Assembly (NCBI GenBank): GCA_025935515.1
Contig: JAICVC010000003.1
Location: 1-40,264 of the forward strand
Direction: 5' to 3'
DNA: 40,264 nt
From: Sphingomonas sp.
Lineage (GTDB): Bacteria; Pseudomonadota; Alphaproteobacteria; Sphingomonadales; Sphingomonadaceae
Shown: piece by piece, positions 1-8,880 of the stretch
Position numbering within the stretch: position 1 is the first letter of the stretch
How the letters are laid out: the number at the start of each line of letters is the position of its first letter
The notes under the pieces: model-generated
What the model saw: the letters and a program-made list of their open reading frames with translations, nothing else
Told to the model about the DNA's origin: nothing
Databases searched by the model: none
Program-made: the position numbers and the translations under genes

Positions 1-725
1 ACGATCGGAACGCTGTCGGCGATCCCATGCTCGCGCATCGTGTCGCGAAGCGCCTTCACACGCGGATACGGCGGCTGCGGTGCGCGAGGGTCTTCCGCGT
101 TCGACAGGCCGTTATGGCCGCCGGCCAGCCACGGGTCCTCATAGACGACGGCGGCGAGCCATTCCGCGGACTTGTGATAAGCGCGCTTCCACAAGGCGCT
201 GAACGCGCGCGCGGAGCTGATGATCGGCAGGTAATTGACGCCGTAGGAGGCCGCGATTTCGCTCAGCTTGTAGGGCATGCCCGCGCCGCAGGTAACCCCG
301 CTGACGAGCCCCTTGGTGCGCTCTAGCACGCCGTGGAGCACGCGCTGCGCGCCGCCCATTTCCCACAGCACGTTGATGTTGATCGCGCCCTTGCCCGACG
401 CCATCTCGTAGGCGCGCTGGACCTGCGCGACGGCGCCGTCGACGGCATATTTGATCAGCTCTTCGTGACGCTCGCGGCGAGTCAGGCCCGCGTAGATTTG
501 CGGGATGATCCGACCTTCGGGATCATAGCTGTCGGCGTTGACCGCGGAGACGGTGCCGATGCCGCCGGCCGCCGCCCAGGCGCCGCTGCTGGCATGGTTG
601 GTGGCCGACACGCCCTTGCCGCCTTCGATCAGCGGCCAGACTTCGCGGCCGCCGTAGAGGATGGGCTGGAGGCCCTTGAACAAAATCCGTCTCCCAGGCG
701 CCCCTGCGCCATTCGCCGCGCCCAT
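1..725 (-). CDS. NAD(P)H-dependent flavin oxidoreductase / nitronate monooxygenase family (partial, runs off left edge)
   Basis: Manual translation of minus strand from ATG at 725: MGAANGAGAPGRRILFKGLQPILYGGREVWPLIEGGKGVSATNHASSGAWAAAGGIGTVSAVNADSYDPEGRIIPQIY...SGVTCGAGMPYKLSEIAASYGVNYLPIISSARAFSALWKR; absent from ORF track because it is open at the edge. Confidence 0.8.
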   Translation of the reverse strand, partial: MGAANGAGAPGRRILFKGLQPILYGGREVWPLIEGGKGVSATNHASSGAWAAAGGIGTVSAVNADSYDPEGRIIPQIYAGLTRRERHEELIKYAVDGAVAQVQRAYEMASGKGAININVLWEMGGAQRVLHGVLERTKGLVSGVTCGAGMPYKLSEIAASYGVNYLPIISSARAFSALWKRAYHKSAEWLAAVVYEDPWLAGGHNGLSNAEDPRAPQPPYPRVKALRDTMREHGIADSVPI

Positions 726-751
726 ATAGGGACGCTTGGCCGGCAATGCGC

Positions 752-793
752 TAAAAAATTAAGCGGGACCCCGGTTGGTTCCGGGGCCCCGCT
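752..793 (-). terminator. Rho-independent terminator of the YG-rich protein gene
   Basis: Inverted repeat agcgggaccccgg/ccggggccccgct (762-793, one mismatch) followed on the minus strand by TTAATTTTTT. Confidence 0.75.
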
Positions 794-821
794 GCGTGAG
801 ACAGTTTTTGCTGTCGTGGCT

Positions 822-1292
822 TCAGCACTGCTGCGAGGCGACGGCCCCGCCGAGGATCGCGCCGATCACCGCGCCGGCGATCGCGCCGTCGGTGCTGCCG
901 CCACGATGGCGATAGCTGTAGCGATAGCGGCGATGGCCGTTGCTGCCGATCGCGCTGCCGATGGCCGCGCCGGCAACTCCGCCGATGGCCGCTCCGCCAA
1001 GCGGGGCGGTGCAACGGTAGCCGTTGCGATAATAGCGGTTGGAATAGCCGTAGTTGCTGTAGCCATACGCCGGATAGCCGTAATTCCCGTAGCCATAGCC
1101 CGGATAGCCGGAACCGTAATTGCCGTAGGCCGGATAGCCGTAGCCATAGGATGGAGCGCCGTAGCCATAGTTGTGCCCGTAGGCCGGGTAACCGTAGCCA
1201 TACCCGCCATAATATCCGCCGCGGGCTTCCGCGCCGGCGGGAATGGCGACCAGCGCGGCTGCGGACAATGCCAGTGCGATTTTCCTGATCAT
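822..1292 (-). CDS. Secreted Tyr/Gly-rich repeat protein with C-terminal glycine-zipper segment
   Basis: Signal peptide MIRKIALALSAAALVAIPAGAEA, repeated YGYPAYG/YGYGN motifs, then GGAAIGGVAGAAIGSAIGSNG and GAIAGAVIGAILGGAVAS. Confidence 0.8.
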   Translation of the reverse strand: MIRKIALALSAAALVAIPAGAEARGGYYGGYGYGYPAYGHNYGYGAPSYGYGYPAYGNYGSGYPGYGYGNYGYPAYGYSNYGYSNRYYRNGYRCTAPLGGAAIGGVAGAAIGSAIGSNGHRRYRYSYRHRGGSTDGAIAGAVIGAILGGAVASQQC

Positions 1293-1418
1293 CGGAACGC
1301 TCCTCGATTTCGGCCGCCTGGGAAGGACTCGCGGCCATCTGGCGGCGCAATTACGCCTGCCAAGCTGTCGCCGCTGTGAACGTTGCGGTTCGGAATCGAT
1401 AAGCCTGCCTACTATCGT

Positions 1419-2264
1419 TCAGGCGAGCGAATAATCGAGGCCGATATCCACCGCAGGCGCCGACTGCGTGATGCGGCCGACCGAGATGAAATCGACGCCG
1501 GTCTCGGCGAGAAAGCGGATGGTTCCGAGCGTCACTCCGCCCGAGGCTTCGAGCGGCACCCGGCCGGCGACAAGCTCCACTGCCTCGCGCAGCTTGGCCG
1601 GGTCCATGTTGTCGAGCAGCAGCCGGTCGGCGCCGGCAGCGAGCGCCGGCTCGATCTGATCGATCCGGTCGACCTCGACCTGCACCTGAAGCCCGGTAGT
1701 GGCGGACTTCGCGCGGCGCACGGCCTCGGCGACTCCGCCGCAGACCGCGACATGATTGTCCTTGATTAGCACGCCATCATCGAGCCGCATCCGATGATTC
1801 TGCGCACCGCCCATCCGCGCCGCATATTTTTCGAGGACGCGCAGGCCCGGGATGGTCTTGCGCGTGTCGAGCAGCACCGCGCCGGTTCCGGCGATGGCGT
1901 CGACATATTGCCGTGTCATCGTCGCGATGCCCGACAGGTGTTGGAGCGTGTTCAGCGCAGAGCGTTCCGCGGCGAGCATTGCGCGCGCGTTGCCGCTCAC
2001 CAGCATCAGCGTTTGGCCATGCTCAACGCGTTCGCCATCATTTGCGAGAATCTCGAGATGAACGTCGGGATCAAGCACGCGGAAGAATGCTGCGGCGATT
2101 TCCAGTCCGGCGACGACGATCATCTGGCGCGCATTCATCTCCGCAGCGAAGCGGGCATCCTCGGCGATCACCGCCTTTGACGTGACGTCGCCGCCCTTGC
2201 CGAGATCTTCGGCAAAGGCGCGCCGTACAAATTCGTCGAGATCGAAACCTTCCGGAAGCGCCAT
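1419..2264 (-). CDS. nadC: Carboxylating nicotinate-nucleotide diphosphorylase (quinolinate phosphoribosyltransferase)
   Basis: 281 aa; AERSALNTLQHLSGIAT, LDTRKTIPGLRVLEKYAARMGGAQNHR, DGVLIKDNHV, EASGGV are NadC hallmarks. Confidence 0.95.
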   Translation of the reverse strand: MALPEGFDLDEFVRRAFAEDLGKGGDVTSKAVIAEDARFAAEMNARQMIVVAGLEIAAAFFRVLDPDVHLEILANDGERVEHGQTLMLVSGNARAMLAAERSALNTLQHLSGIATMTRQYVDAIAGTGAVLLDTRKTIPGLRVLEKYAARMGGAQNHRMRLDDGVLIKDNHVAVCGGVAEAVRRAKSATTGLQVQVEVDRIDQIEPALAAGADRLLLDNMDPAKLREAVELVAGRVPLEASGGVTLGTIRFLAETGVDFISVGRITQSAPAVDIGLDYSLA

Positions 2265-2296
2265 GCTCCGCGTCTAGACGAGCGCGGCGGTCAAAT

Positions 2297-3130
2297 TCAA
2301 TGCGCTGGCTCGGCTGTTTTGCGGAGTACCCATCGGCCCTCGCGCCAATCGTACCGCTGCGCGTCCTTCGCCTTGAAGTCCTCGCCGATCCAGGCGTGAA
2401 CCGTGATGGTCGCGCTGCCCTCGACAATGTCGATCGTGTTGAAGCTCTGCTCCTGCTCGCGGACGCGCGTCGACGTCGCGGTGCCGGCCTGGACGACCAG
2501 CACGCCGCCGGCGCGGGTGACCAGATCGCCGGCATCCTGGCTGACCGCATGATGCGCGTGACCGGCGAGCAGCATGTCGACGCCCGAGTCCTCGATCGCG
2601 TTCAGCGCCAGTTCCTGGCGCCCGATCGCGCGCTCCACCTCGTCGCCGATCCGGAGCGCGAAGAGCGGATGGTGAGTGACCAGGATCCGGAATGATTCGC
2701 TCGGCGTGCGCGAGAATGTTTCGCTGATGAAAGCGACCTGGTCCTGATTGATCCGCCCGTCCTTAAACGTCAGCGAGCGGGCGGTGTTGATGCCGAGCAC
2801 CGCGACGCCGGGAAGCTCGATGAACGGGCACAAGGTATCGTCGATGAAGCGCCGGTAGCGCGCGAGCGGCGACAGGAAGCGCCGCAACACGTCGTACAGT
2901 GGAACATCGTGATTGCCCGGCACGCCGAGCACTTCGTGGCCCCGCTCGCGAAGCCCGTCGAGGAACGCGCAGGCGTCGCGAAACTGCTCGGTCCGCGCAC
3001 GCTGCGTGAAGTCGCCGCTGATGACGATGAGGTCGGGCTTGAGCTGGTCCGCCTGCCAGTCGACCGCCTCGACGAGGCGATCGTCATGGGCGCCGAAATG
3101 CAGGTCCGAAAGATGGAGGATGCGGGTCAT
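2297..3130 (-). CDS. Metallophosphoesterase family protein
   Basis: MTRILHLSDLHFGAHDD, VISGDFTQRAR, GVPGNHD, LLAGHAHH motifs; ATG at 3130 preferred over ORF-track start. Confidence 0.9.
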   Translation of the reverse strand: MTRILHLSDLHFGAHDDRLVEAVDWQADQLKPDLIVISGDFTQRARTEQFRDACAFLDGLRERGHEVLGVPGNHDVPLYDVLRRFLSPLARYRRFIDDTLCPFIELPGVAVLGINTARSLTFKDGRINQDQVAFISETFSRTPSESFRILVTHHPLFALRIGDEVERAIGRQELALNAIEDSGVDMLLAGHAHHAVSQDAGDLVTRAGGVLVVQAGTATSTRVREQEQSFNTIDIVEGSATITVHAWIGEDFKAKDAQRYDWREGRWVLRKTAEPAH

Positions 3131-3167
3131 GGGCGGAGAAACGCGTCTCCGCCCCTTCCGGTTCACC

Positions 3168-5330
3168 TCAGTCGGTCGGGAATCCCCGGCGCTTCAGCAG
3201 CGCCGACACGTCCGGATCGCGGCCCCGGAACTGGCGATACGCCTCCGCCCGATCGGTCTCGTTCCCGGTTGCCAGCAGGATGGTCTTGAAACGCTCGGCC
3301 GTCGCCTTGTCCCACACGTTACCGGTTTGCTCGAACGCGGCCCAGGTGTCCGCGTCCATCGTCTCCGACCACAGGTAGGAATAATAGCCGGCCGAGTAGG
3401 CGTCCGAGGAGAACAGGTGATTGAACTGCGGCAGGCGGTGCCGCATCACGATCTCCTTGGGCATCCCGATCTTCGCCAGCGCCTCGCGCTCGAACTTGTC
3501 TGGATCGGCGACACCGTTGGGGTCGGTGTGCATCATCATGTCGACGATCGCCGAGGAGAGATATTCGACCGTCGCGAAGCCCTGGTTGAAGGTGTTCGCC
3601 TTCTCGATCTTGTCGACCAGCGCCTGCGGCATCGGCTGACCCGTCTGGTAGTGCTTGGCGAAGCGGTTGAGGACGGCTGGCGTCAGCAGCCAGTTCTCGT
3701 TCACCTGGCTCGGATATTCGACGAAGTCCCGCTGCGACCCCGCGAAGTTGGGATAGCGGACGTCCACCGTCAAATAATGGATCGCGTGCCCGAACTCGTG
3801 GAACATCGTCTCGGCGTCGTCGAGGCTGATGAGCACCGGCTGCCCGGGGCTCGGCTTGGTGAAATTGTTGTTGTTGGAGTTGAGGACGATCTTCTGATCG
3901 AGGAGTCCGATCCGCGCGCGATAGGCATTGTGCCACGCGCCGGAGCGCTTGCCGGTGCGGGCGTAGGTGTCGAGGTACCAGAGGCCGACGACATGGCCGT
4001 CGTTGCGATCGGTCACCTCGAACGTCCGCACGTCGGGCTGGAAGACCGGAATCGAGCCCGTATTCTCCTTGAAATCGTAGCCGTAGAGCTCGCCCGCGGC
4101 CCAGAACATGCCTTTCAGGATGTTGTTGAGCTCGAAGTACGGCTTCACCTCTTCCTGGCTGAAGTCGAACTTATCCTTGCGGACCTTCTCCTGGTAGTAA
4201 CGATAGTCCCACGGCTCGATCGTGATCTTGTCGCCGCGCTTGTTGGCGAGCGCCTGCTGGTCGGCGACCTCTTCCTTCACTCGAGCCACCGCCGCCGGCC
4301 AGACCTTCATCATCAGCCTCATGGCGTTGTCCGGCGTCCTCGCCATCGTGTCCTGCATCCGCCACGCGGCGTGGCTCGGATAGCCGAGCAGCCGTGCACG
4401 GTCCGCGCGCAACTTGACGATCTCGGCGATGGTCGAATTGGTGTCGTTCTTGTCGCCGTTGTCGCCGCGGTTAACGAACGCCCGCCACACCTTCTCGCGG
4501 AGCGCGCGATTGTCGGCGAAGGTCAGGATCGGATCGACCGCCGAGCGCGTGTTCATGATCGCATATTGGCCGGCCGGGAGCTTGTGCTCCTTGGCCGATG
4601 CCAGCGCAGCGTTCTTCACGTCGTCGGGAACACCGTTGAGCTGCGCCGCTGTGGCGACGGTATATTTGGATTCGTCCGCCAGCACCTTCTCGCTGAAGGT
4701 CGAGAAGGCCTTGGCGAGCTGCTGGTTGATCGCGGTGAGCTGCTGCTTCTGCTGCGGATCGAGGTTGGCGCCGTTGCGGACGAAGGACTCATAGTAGCGC
4801 GTGACCAGCCGCTGCTCCTTGGCCGGAAGGCTTGCACGCGCGTCATAGACCGCCTTGATCCGCTGGAAGAGCTGGGGGTTGAGCGTGATCTCGTCCTGCG
4901 CGGCCGAGAGCTTCGGCGACCATTCCTTGTCAAGCGCCTGATATTCGGGCGTCGTCACATTGCTGGTCATCACGCCGAACAGCGTACCGACGCGGTCGAG
5001 CCGCTGGCCCGCCTTCTCCATCGCGACGATGGTGTTTTCGAAGGTCGGTGCCGCCGAATTGTTGGCGATGGCCAGATATTCGCGCCGCTGCTCGTCGATG
5101 GCGAACTGGAAGGCCCCGGGGAACAGCTCGGGCCTGACCTTATCCCATGGCGGAACGCCGCCGTACGGCCCGGTCCACTCACCCAGGAGCGGGTTGTTGG
5201 GCACCACGACGTTTGGCGTGGCAACCGCCGGGGTTTGTGCGGCAGCTGGGAGCGCTGCTGGCAGCGTTTCGGCGATTGCGTCGCCGCCAAAGGCTGCGGC
5301 GGCGCAGCCCAGCAGGAAAATCCGGTTCAT
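3168..5330 (-). CDS. M3 family metallopeptidase (peptidyl-dipeptidase Dcp/oligopeptidase-like), exported, possible lipoprotein
   Basis: FHEFGHAIHYL zinc motif; N-terminus MNRIFLLGCAAAAFGGDAIAE with LLGC lipobox-like sequence. Confidence 0.9.
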   Translation of the reverse strand: MNRIFLLGCAAAAFGGDAIAETLPAALPAAAQTPAVATPNVVVPNNPLLGEWTGPYGGVPPWDKVRPELFPGAFQFAIDEQRREYLAIANNSAAPTFENTIVAMEKAGQRLDRVGTLFGVMTSNVTTPEYQALDKEWSPKLSAAQDEITLNPQLFQRIKAVYDARASLPAKEQRLVTRYYESFVRNGANLDPQQKQQLTAINQQLAKAFSTFSEKVLADESKYTVATAAQLNGVPDDVKNAALASAKEHKLPAGQYAIMNTRSAVDPILTFADNRALREKVWRAFVNRGDNGDKNDTNSTIAEIVKLRADRARLLGYPSHAAWRMQDTMARTPDNAMRLMMKVWPAAVARVKEEVADQQALANKRGDKITIEPWDYRYYQEKVRKDKFDFSQEEVKPYFELNNILKGMFWAAGELYGYDFKENTGSIPVFQPDVRTFEVTDRNDGHVVGLWYLDTYARTGKRSGAWHNAYRARIGLLDQKIVLNSNNNNFTKPSPGQPVLISLDDAETMFHEFGHAIHYLTVDVRYPNFAGSQRDFVEYPSQVNENWLLTPAVLNRFAKHYQTGQPMPQALVDKIEKANTFNQGFATVEYLSSAIVDMMMHTDPNGVADPDKFEREALAKIGMPKEIVMRHRLPQFNHLFSSDAYSAGYYSYLWSETMDADTWAAFEQTGNVWDKATAERFKTILLATGNETDRAEAYRQFRGRDPDVSALLKRRGFPTD

Positions 5331-5407
5331 GAAATCCCTCGAGTTGGAATGGCCGGTCAATGGGGAGGGCGGCGCCGAACCGCAACCGCTCGTTCGACGA
5401 ACGGCCG

Positions 5408-5923
5408 CTAGAAGTTGAGCAGCAACAGCAACTTGACGTCGACGCCCAGGCCCTCGGCCCGTTTCTCCTCGAGGACGTTCGGAATCTCCGCCCGCGGCAC
5501 CAGATGTACAGTGATGTCCTCGCTATCGGTTCCTCCCCCCTCCCCGATCCTGCGGACGCCGTGGGCACGGACCAGCGTGAAGCTTTCCGAGAGCATTCCC
5601 GGCGAGGCATAGAAGTCGCCGAGCCGGTCGACATGGCTGGCAGTGAACCCGGTCTCCTCCTCTAGCTCCTTGATTGCGGCAGTTTCCGGCGTGGCGGCTG
5701 GATCGTCGTCGCCGACCAGCCCCGCGGGAAGCTCGATGCAGCGGCAACCGAGCGGCACTCGCGGCTGCTCCACCAGGATTACCTTACTCTCATATTCGGC
5801 AAGGATGACGACCGCGCGGATGCCGCCCGTGCGGCCGGCATATTCCCATTTTCCGCGGCGCAGCGCACGGACGAACTTGCCTTGCCACATGACCTCCAGT
5901 GGAGGCAGGTCGTCCAGGTTCAT
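5408..5923 (-). CDS. NUDIX hydrolase (ADP-ribose pyrophosphatase-like)
   Basis: 171 aa; NUDIX box ...ETAAIKELEEETGF; start overlaps upstream gene stop (ATGA at 5920-5923). Confidence 0.88.
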   Translation of the reverse strand: MNLDDLPPLEVMWQGKFVRALRRGKWEYAGRTGGIRAVVILAEYESKVILVEQPRVPLGCRCIELPAGLVGDDDPAATPETAAIKELEEETGFTASHVDRLGDFYASPGMLSESFTLVRAHGVRRIGEGGGTDSEDITVHLVPRAEIPNVLEEKRAEGLGVDVKLLLLLNF

Positions 5924-6597
5924 AGCTCGATCAGCTTGTCCGGAATTTCATTGGTGTCGCTCGTCGAGCGCGGGAAATGTTCGGCCAGCACCGCCCCGAC
6001 CCGCTCGACCGCGGCCACAATCCCGTCCCCGACGCGGCCCTGCTTCACTTCGACCAGCAACGCGGCCATCGCCTCGCCCCAGGTCTCGGGGGTGGTAACC
6101 TTGGTGATCGCCTCATCGCCGATGATCTCGGCGCGCCGCTCCGCCATCGACAGATAAACGAGGATTCCGGTGCGTCCAGAAGTGCGGCGTTCGGCGGCTG
6201 CCTTGAAGATCGCAATTGCCCGGCGGCGGACCCGGCGATGTTTGGTCGCGGCTGGGGTCAGCGCGATCCTGAGCGGCATCCATTTCATGATCAGCAGCGC
6301 AACGGTGAATTTCAGCGCCGCGAACACCATCAGCAGCGTGAGCAGCTGGCTGAGCGTCGGATCGGGCTGCCAGCCGCCAAGCAGCAGATTGTACCACCAG
6401 GCGAGCGCCGTCGGCCGCCAAGCGGCCCACGCCAGGACCGCGAACAGGGGGATCAGCGCCCAATGCAGGCCGACGTCGTGATAGGGATCGCTGATCGGCG
6501 TCGCGACCGCGACGATCTCGCCATTGCTGCTTGCCTCCGCCGCGGCGATAGCAGCCGAAATCTTTTCGTGATCGGCGACGGACAGCCGCATCACCAT
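5920..6597 (-). CDS. TPM domain-containing membrane protein
   Basis: MVMRLSVADHEKISAAIAAAEASSNGEIVAVAT... two hydrophobic segments, YLSMAERRAEIIGDEAI; start overlaps upstream stop (ATGGTGA at 6591-6597). The longer ORF start at 6759 reads through the Gly-rich end of the neighbour in another frame. Confidence 0.85.
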   Translation of the reverse strand: MVMRLSVADHEKISAAIAAAEASSNGEIVAVATPISDPYHDVGLHWALIPLFAVLAWAAWRPTALAWWYNLLLGGWQPDPTLSQLLTLLMVFAALKFTVALLIMKWMPLRIALTPAATKHRRVRRRAIAIFKAAAERRTSGRTGILVYLSMAERRAEIIGDEAITKVTTPETWGEAMAALLVEVKQGRVGDGIVAAVERVGAVLAEHFPRSTSDTNEIPDKLIEL

Positions 6598-7445
6598 GAG
6601 CCCGAGGCTCCGCCGCCGCCGAAGCCGCCGCCACCAAAGCCGCCGAAGCCGCCGCCTCCTCCGCCGCCGAAGCCGCCTCCCCCTCCCCAAGAGCCTCCGC
6701 CCCAGCCGCCACGGCGCGAACCACGGCTCAGCTCGTTCAGCCCCCACAGGATCACCCATGGGCTGATCCCGCCGCGGCGCGTGCGGTAACGGCGCCCGAC
6801 CGCGCGGCGGAACTGCGACAGGATCACGAAGCCGATCACGAACACCCAGAAGATGATCGGCAGCGGGTTGCCGCCCGAACGCTCGCGCTGCTGCTGCGCC
6901 TGCGCGGCGGACGCGGCATTTTTCTGCGCTTCCTCTGGCGGCAGGCTCATCTGCTTGATGATTGCGTCGGCGCCCGCCTCGATCCCGCCGCCGTAATCGG
7001 GCGGGTTCTGCTTGAAGTGCGGCAGGATCGCTTCGCGGATGATGATCCCCGACATGGCGTCGGTCATGTACCCGCCGGCGCCATAGCCGGTGGCGATCGA
7101 CACCTTGCGCTCAGCCGGTGCGACCAGCAGCAGGACGCCGTCATCGTTCTTGGCGCTGCCGAGCTTCCAGTAACGGCCGAGGCGGTAGGCATAATCCTCG
7201 ACCGGATAGCCTTCGAGGCTCTTGACTGTCGCGACTGCGAACGCCCGCCCGCTCTGCGCGTAAAGCGCTTCGGCCTTCGACTTCAGTTCGGCGACTTGCT
7301 CGGGCCGCAGGATGCCCGCCTGGTCGACGACCGGCGATCCGTTGTTGGCCGGGAACGTCTGCCCCGCAGCGGGGCCCGCCAAGCAGAGCAGAACTGTCAT
7401 TGCGAGCGCAGCGAAGCAATCCAGGATGCGCCTCTGGATCGCCAC
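6591..7445 (-). CDS. TPM domain-containing protein (YgcG-like) with Gly-rich C-terminus
   Basis: PVVDQAGILRPEQVAELKSKAEALYAQSGRAFAVATVKSLEGYPVEDYAYRLGRYWKLG...DDGVLLLVAPAERKVSIATGYGAGGYMTD; tail GGGGGFGGGGGGGFGGFGGGGFGGGGASGSW. GTG start at 7445 lies in a palindromic repeat. Confidence 0.88.
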   Translation of the reverse strand: MAIQRRILDCFAALAMTVLLCLAGPAAGQTFPANNGSPVVDQAGILRPEQVAELKSKAEALYAQSGRAFAVATVKSLEGYPVEDYAYRLGRYWKLGSAKNDDGVLLLVAPAERKVSIATGYGAGGYMTDAMSGIIIREAILPHFKQNPPDYGGGIEAGADAIIKQMSLPPEEAQKNAASAAQAQQQRERSGGNPLPIIFWVFVIGFVILSQFRRAVGRRYRTRRGGISPWVILWGLNELSRGSRRGGWGGGSWGGGGGFGGGGGGGFGGFGGGGFGGGGASGSW

Positions 7446-7469
7446 GTCGCTGCGTTCCTCGCGATGACG
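7396..7469. repeat. Interspersed palindromic repeat (family 1, copy A)
   Basis: GTCATTGCGAGCGCAGCGAAGCAATCCAG ... CTGGATCGCCACGTCGCTGCGTTCCTCGCGATGAC, imperfect inverted arms; related to copy B at 24743-24818. Confidence 0.85.
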
Positions 7470-7479
7470 GTTCAGTGAC

Positions 7480-8079
7480 TTAGCTCGCGTTGAAATTGAC
7501 GCTGGGCGCTTCCTGCGCCGCGGCTGCAGCCTCGAACGGGACCTTGGGCTTGGCGCCGTAGAAGACCTTCGCGCCGATCGCGTCGGGGAAGGTGCGGATG
7601 CGGGTGTTATAAGCCTGGACCGCGCCGTTGTAGTCGCGTCGCGATGCGTTGATGCGGTTCTCGGTGCCCTCCAGCTGGTCCTGCAGCGCCAGGAAGTTCT
7701 GGTTGGACTTGAGGTCCGGATAGGCTTCCTGCAGCCGCTGCAGCGGGATGATGGCCTGGGTCAGCCGGCCCTGCGCATCGTTGAAGGCCTTTACCTTGGC
7801 CGGGTCATCGAGGTCGCCCGGGGCGAGCTGCACACGGCCGGCCTCGGCGCGCGCCTGCGTGACGGCGATCAGGACGCCGCTTTCCTGCTTGGCGTAGCCC
7901 TTCACCGTTTCAACCAGGTTGGGAATGAGGTCGGCACGGCGCTGATAATCGGCCTGGAGGTTACCCCAGGCAGCGTTGACCTGTTCCTCGGCGGTGGGGA
8001 CGCTGTTGAGCCCGCAGCCGGCGAGGCTGAAGGCGGCCAGCGGCGCGAGCAAACCAAAGCGGCGAACTGCAGTCATCAT
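7480..8079 (-). CDS. LemA family lipoprotein
   Basis: MMTAVRRFGLLAPLAAFSLAGCG (lipobox LAGC); VNAAWGNLQADYQRRADLIPNLVETVKGYAKQESGVLIAVTQAR typical LemA; SD GGGAGGG upstream. Confidence 0.92.
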   Translation of the reverse strand: MMTAVRRFGLLAPLAAFSLAGCGLNSVPTAEEQVNAAWGNLQADYQRRADLIPNLVETVKGYAKQESGVLIAVTQARAEAGRVQLAPGDLDDPAKVKAFNDAQGRLTQAIIPLQRLQEAYPDLKSNQNFLALQDQLEGTENRINASRRDYNGAVQAYNTRIRTFPDAIGAKVFYGAKPKVPFEAAAAAQEAPSVNFNAS

Positions 8080-8258
8080 TCCCTCCCAACGGTGGTTGCG
8101 CGCATACGTAGATTTACCGCCGTTCAGATTCAATAAGCTGTCCTATCCGCGCAACACACACTGGCCCGGCTTTGCCTCGCGCTGGCCCGTCGGCGGTAAT
8201 GCAAATTTAACGGCGGCTGGGGCAAATTACTGGGCGCAGAGGGTCGAAAGGGACGGGC

Positions 8259-8861
8259 ATGGCTGAGGTGTTTCTAGCAAACTTGTTTGCGTGGATTGTG
8301 GAGAATTGGCAGATTCTGCTCGCCATCGGCGTCGCAATCATCCTCGCGGCGACCTTCTGGATCCAGCAGGACCTGCTGGCCAAGCTCGACGAGCGCTGCA
8401 ATGCCGCCTGGTCGGACATCGATTCCCTGCTGGTCCAGCGCCACGACCTCATTCCCCCGCTGGTGGAAGCGGTCAAAGGCTTCATGAAGCATGAAGCCAG
8501 CGTCCTCGGCGATGTCATCCGCGCCCGGGCGATGGCGATGCGCGCCGTCGGCAATCAGAAGGTGGAGGCAGAAGCTCAGCTCGGGCAGTCGCTCGCGACC
8601 CTGTTCAGCGTCACCGAGGATTACCCCCAGATCGCGGCATCCTCGCATTTTCGCGAGCTCCAGCAGGAACTGGTCCGGATCGAGGACAAGCTCAACGCGG
8701 CGCGCAGCTTCTACAATCTGTCGGTCGAGGAAATGAACGGCACCCGCCGCACCTTCCCGTCGAACGTGGTCGGCTGGATCGCGCGCATCGAGAAGCGCGT
8801 CTTCTTCACCATCGCCGGCCCGCGCGAGCATTACGAGCAGCCGGCCGAGGTGAAATTCTAG
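8259..8861 (+). CDS. LemA family protein (membrane-anchored)
   Basis: N-terminal TM, CNAAWSDIDSLLVQRHDLIPPLVEAVKGFMKHEASVLGDVIRARAMAM. Confidence 0.9.
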   Translation: MAEVFLANLFAWIVENWQILLAIGVAIILAATFWIQQDLLAKLDERCNAAWSDIDSLLVQRHDLIPPLVEAVKGFMKHEASVLGDVIRARAMAMRAVGNQKVEAEAQLGQSLATLFSVTEDYPQIAASSHFRELQQELVRIEDKLNAARSFYNLSVEEMNGTRRTFPSNVVGWIARIEKRVFFTIAGPREHYEQPAEVKF

Positions 8862-8880
8862 GACGGCCGAGCGAACGACG

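Noticed and set aside
822-1292. CRISPR-like regular repeats in the YG-rich region
   Set aside because: Repeats are in-frame coding (YGYPAYG) with no constant spacer structure.
333-1379. 348-aa plus-strand ORF
   Set aside because: Antisense to the flavin oxidoreductase and YG-rich protein; repeats (IAVVAVAIRRIAV...) are the reverse reading of the YG repeats.
2913-5411. 832-aa plus-strand ORF
   Set aside because: Antisense shadow of the well-supported M3 peptidase and metallophosphoesterase genes; Arg/Leu/Val-rich composition typical of GC-driven open frames, no family motif.
6591-6759. N-terminal Arg-rich extension (RRRRRRRLRRLWWRRLRRRRS) of the TPM protein ORF
   Set aside because: It is the Gly-rich tail of the upstream gene read in another frame; the real start is ATG 6597 in the overlap.
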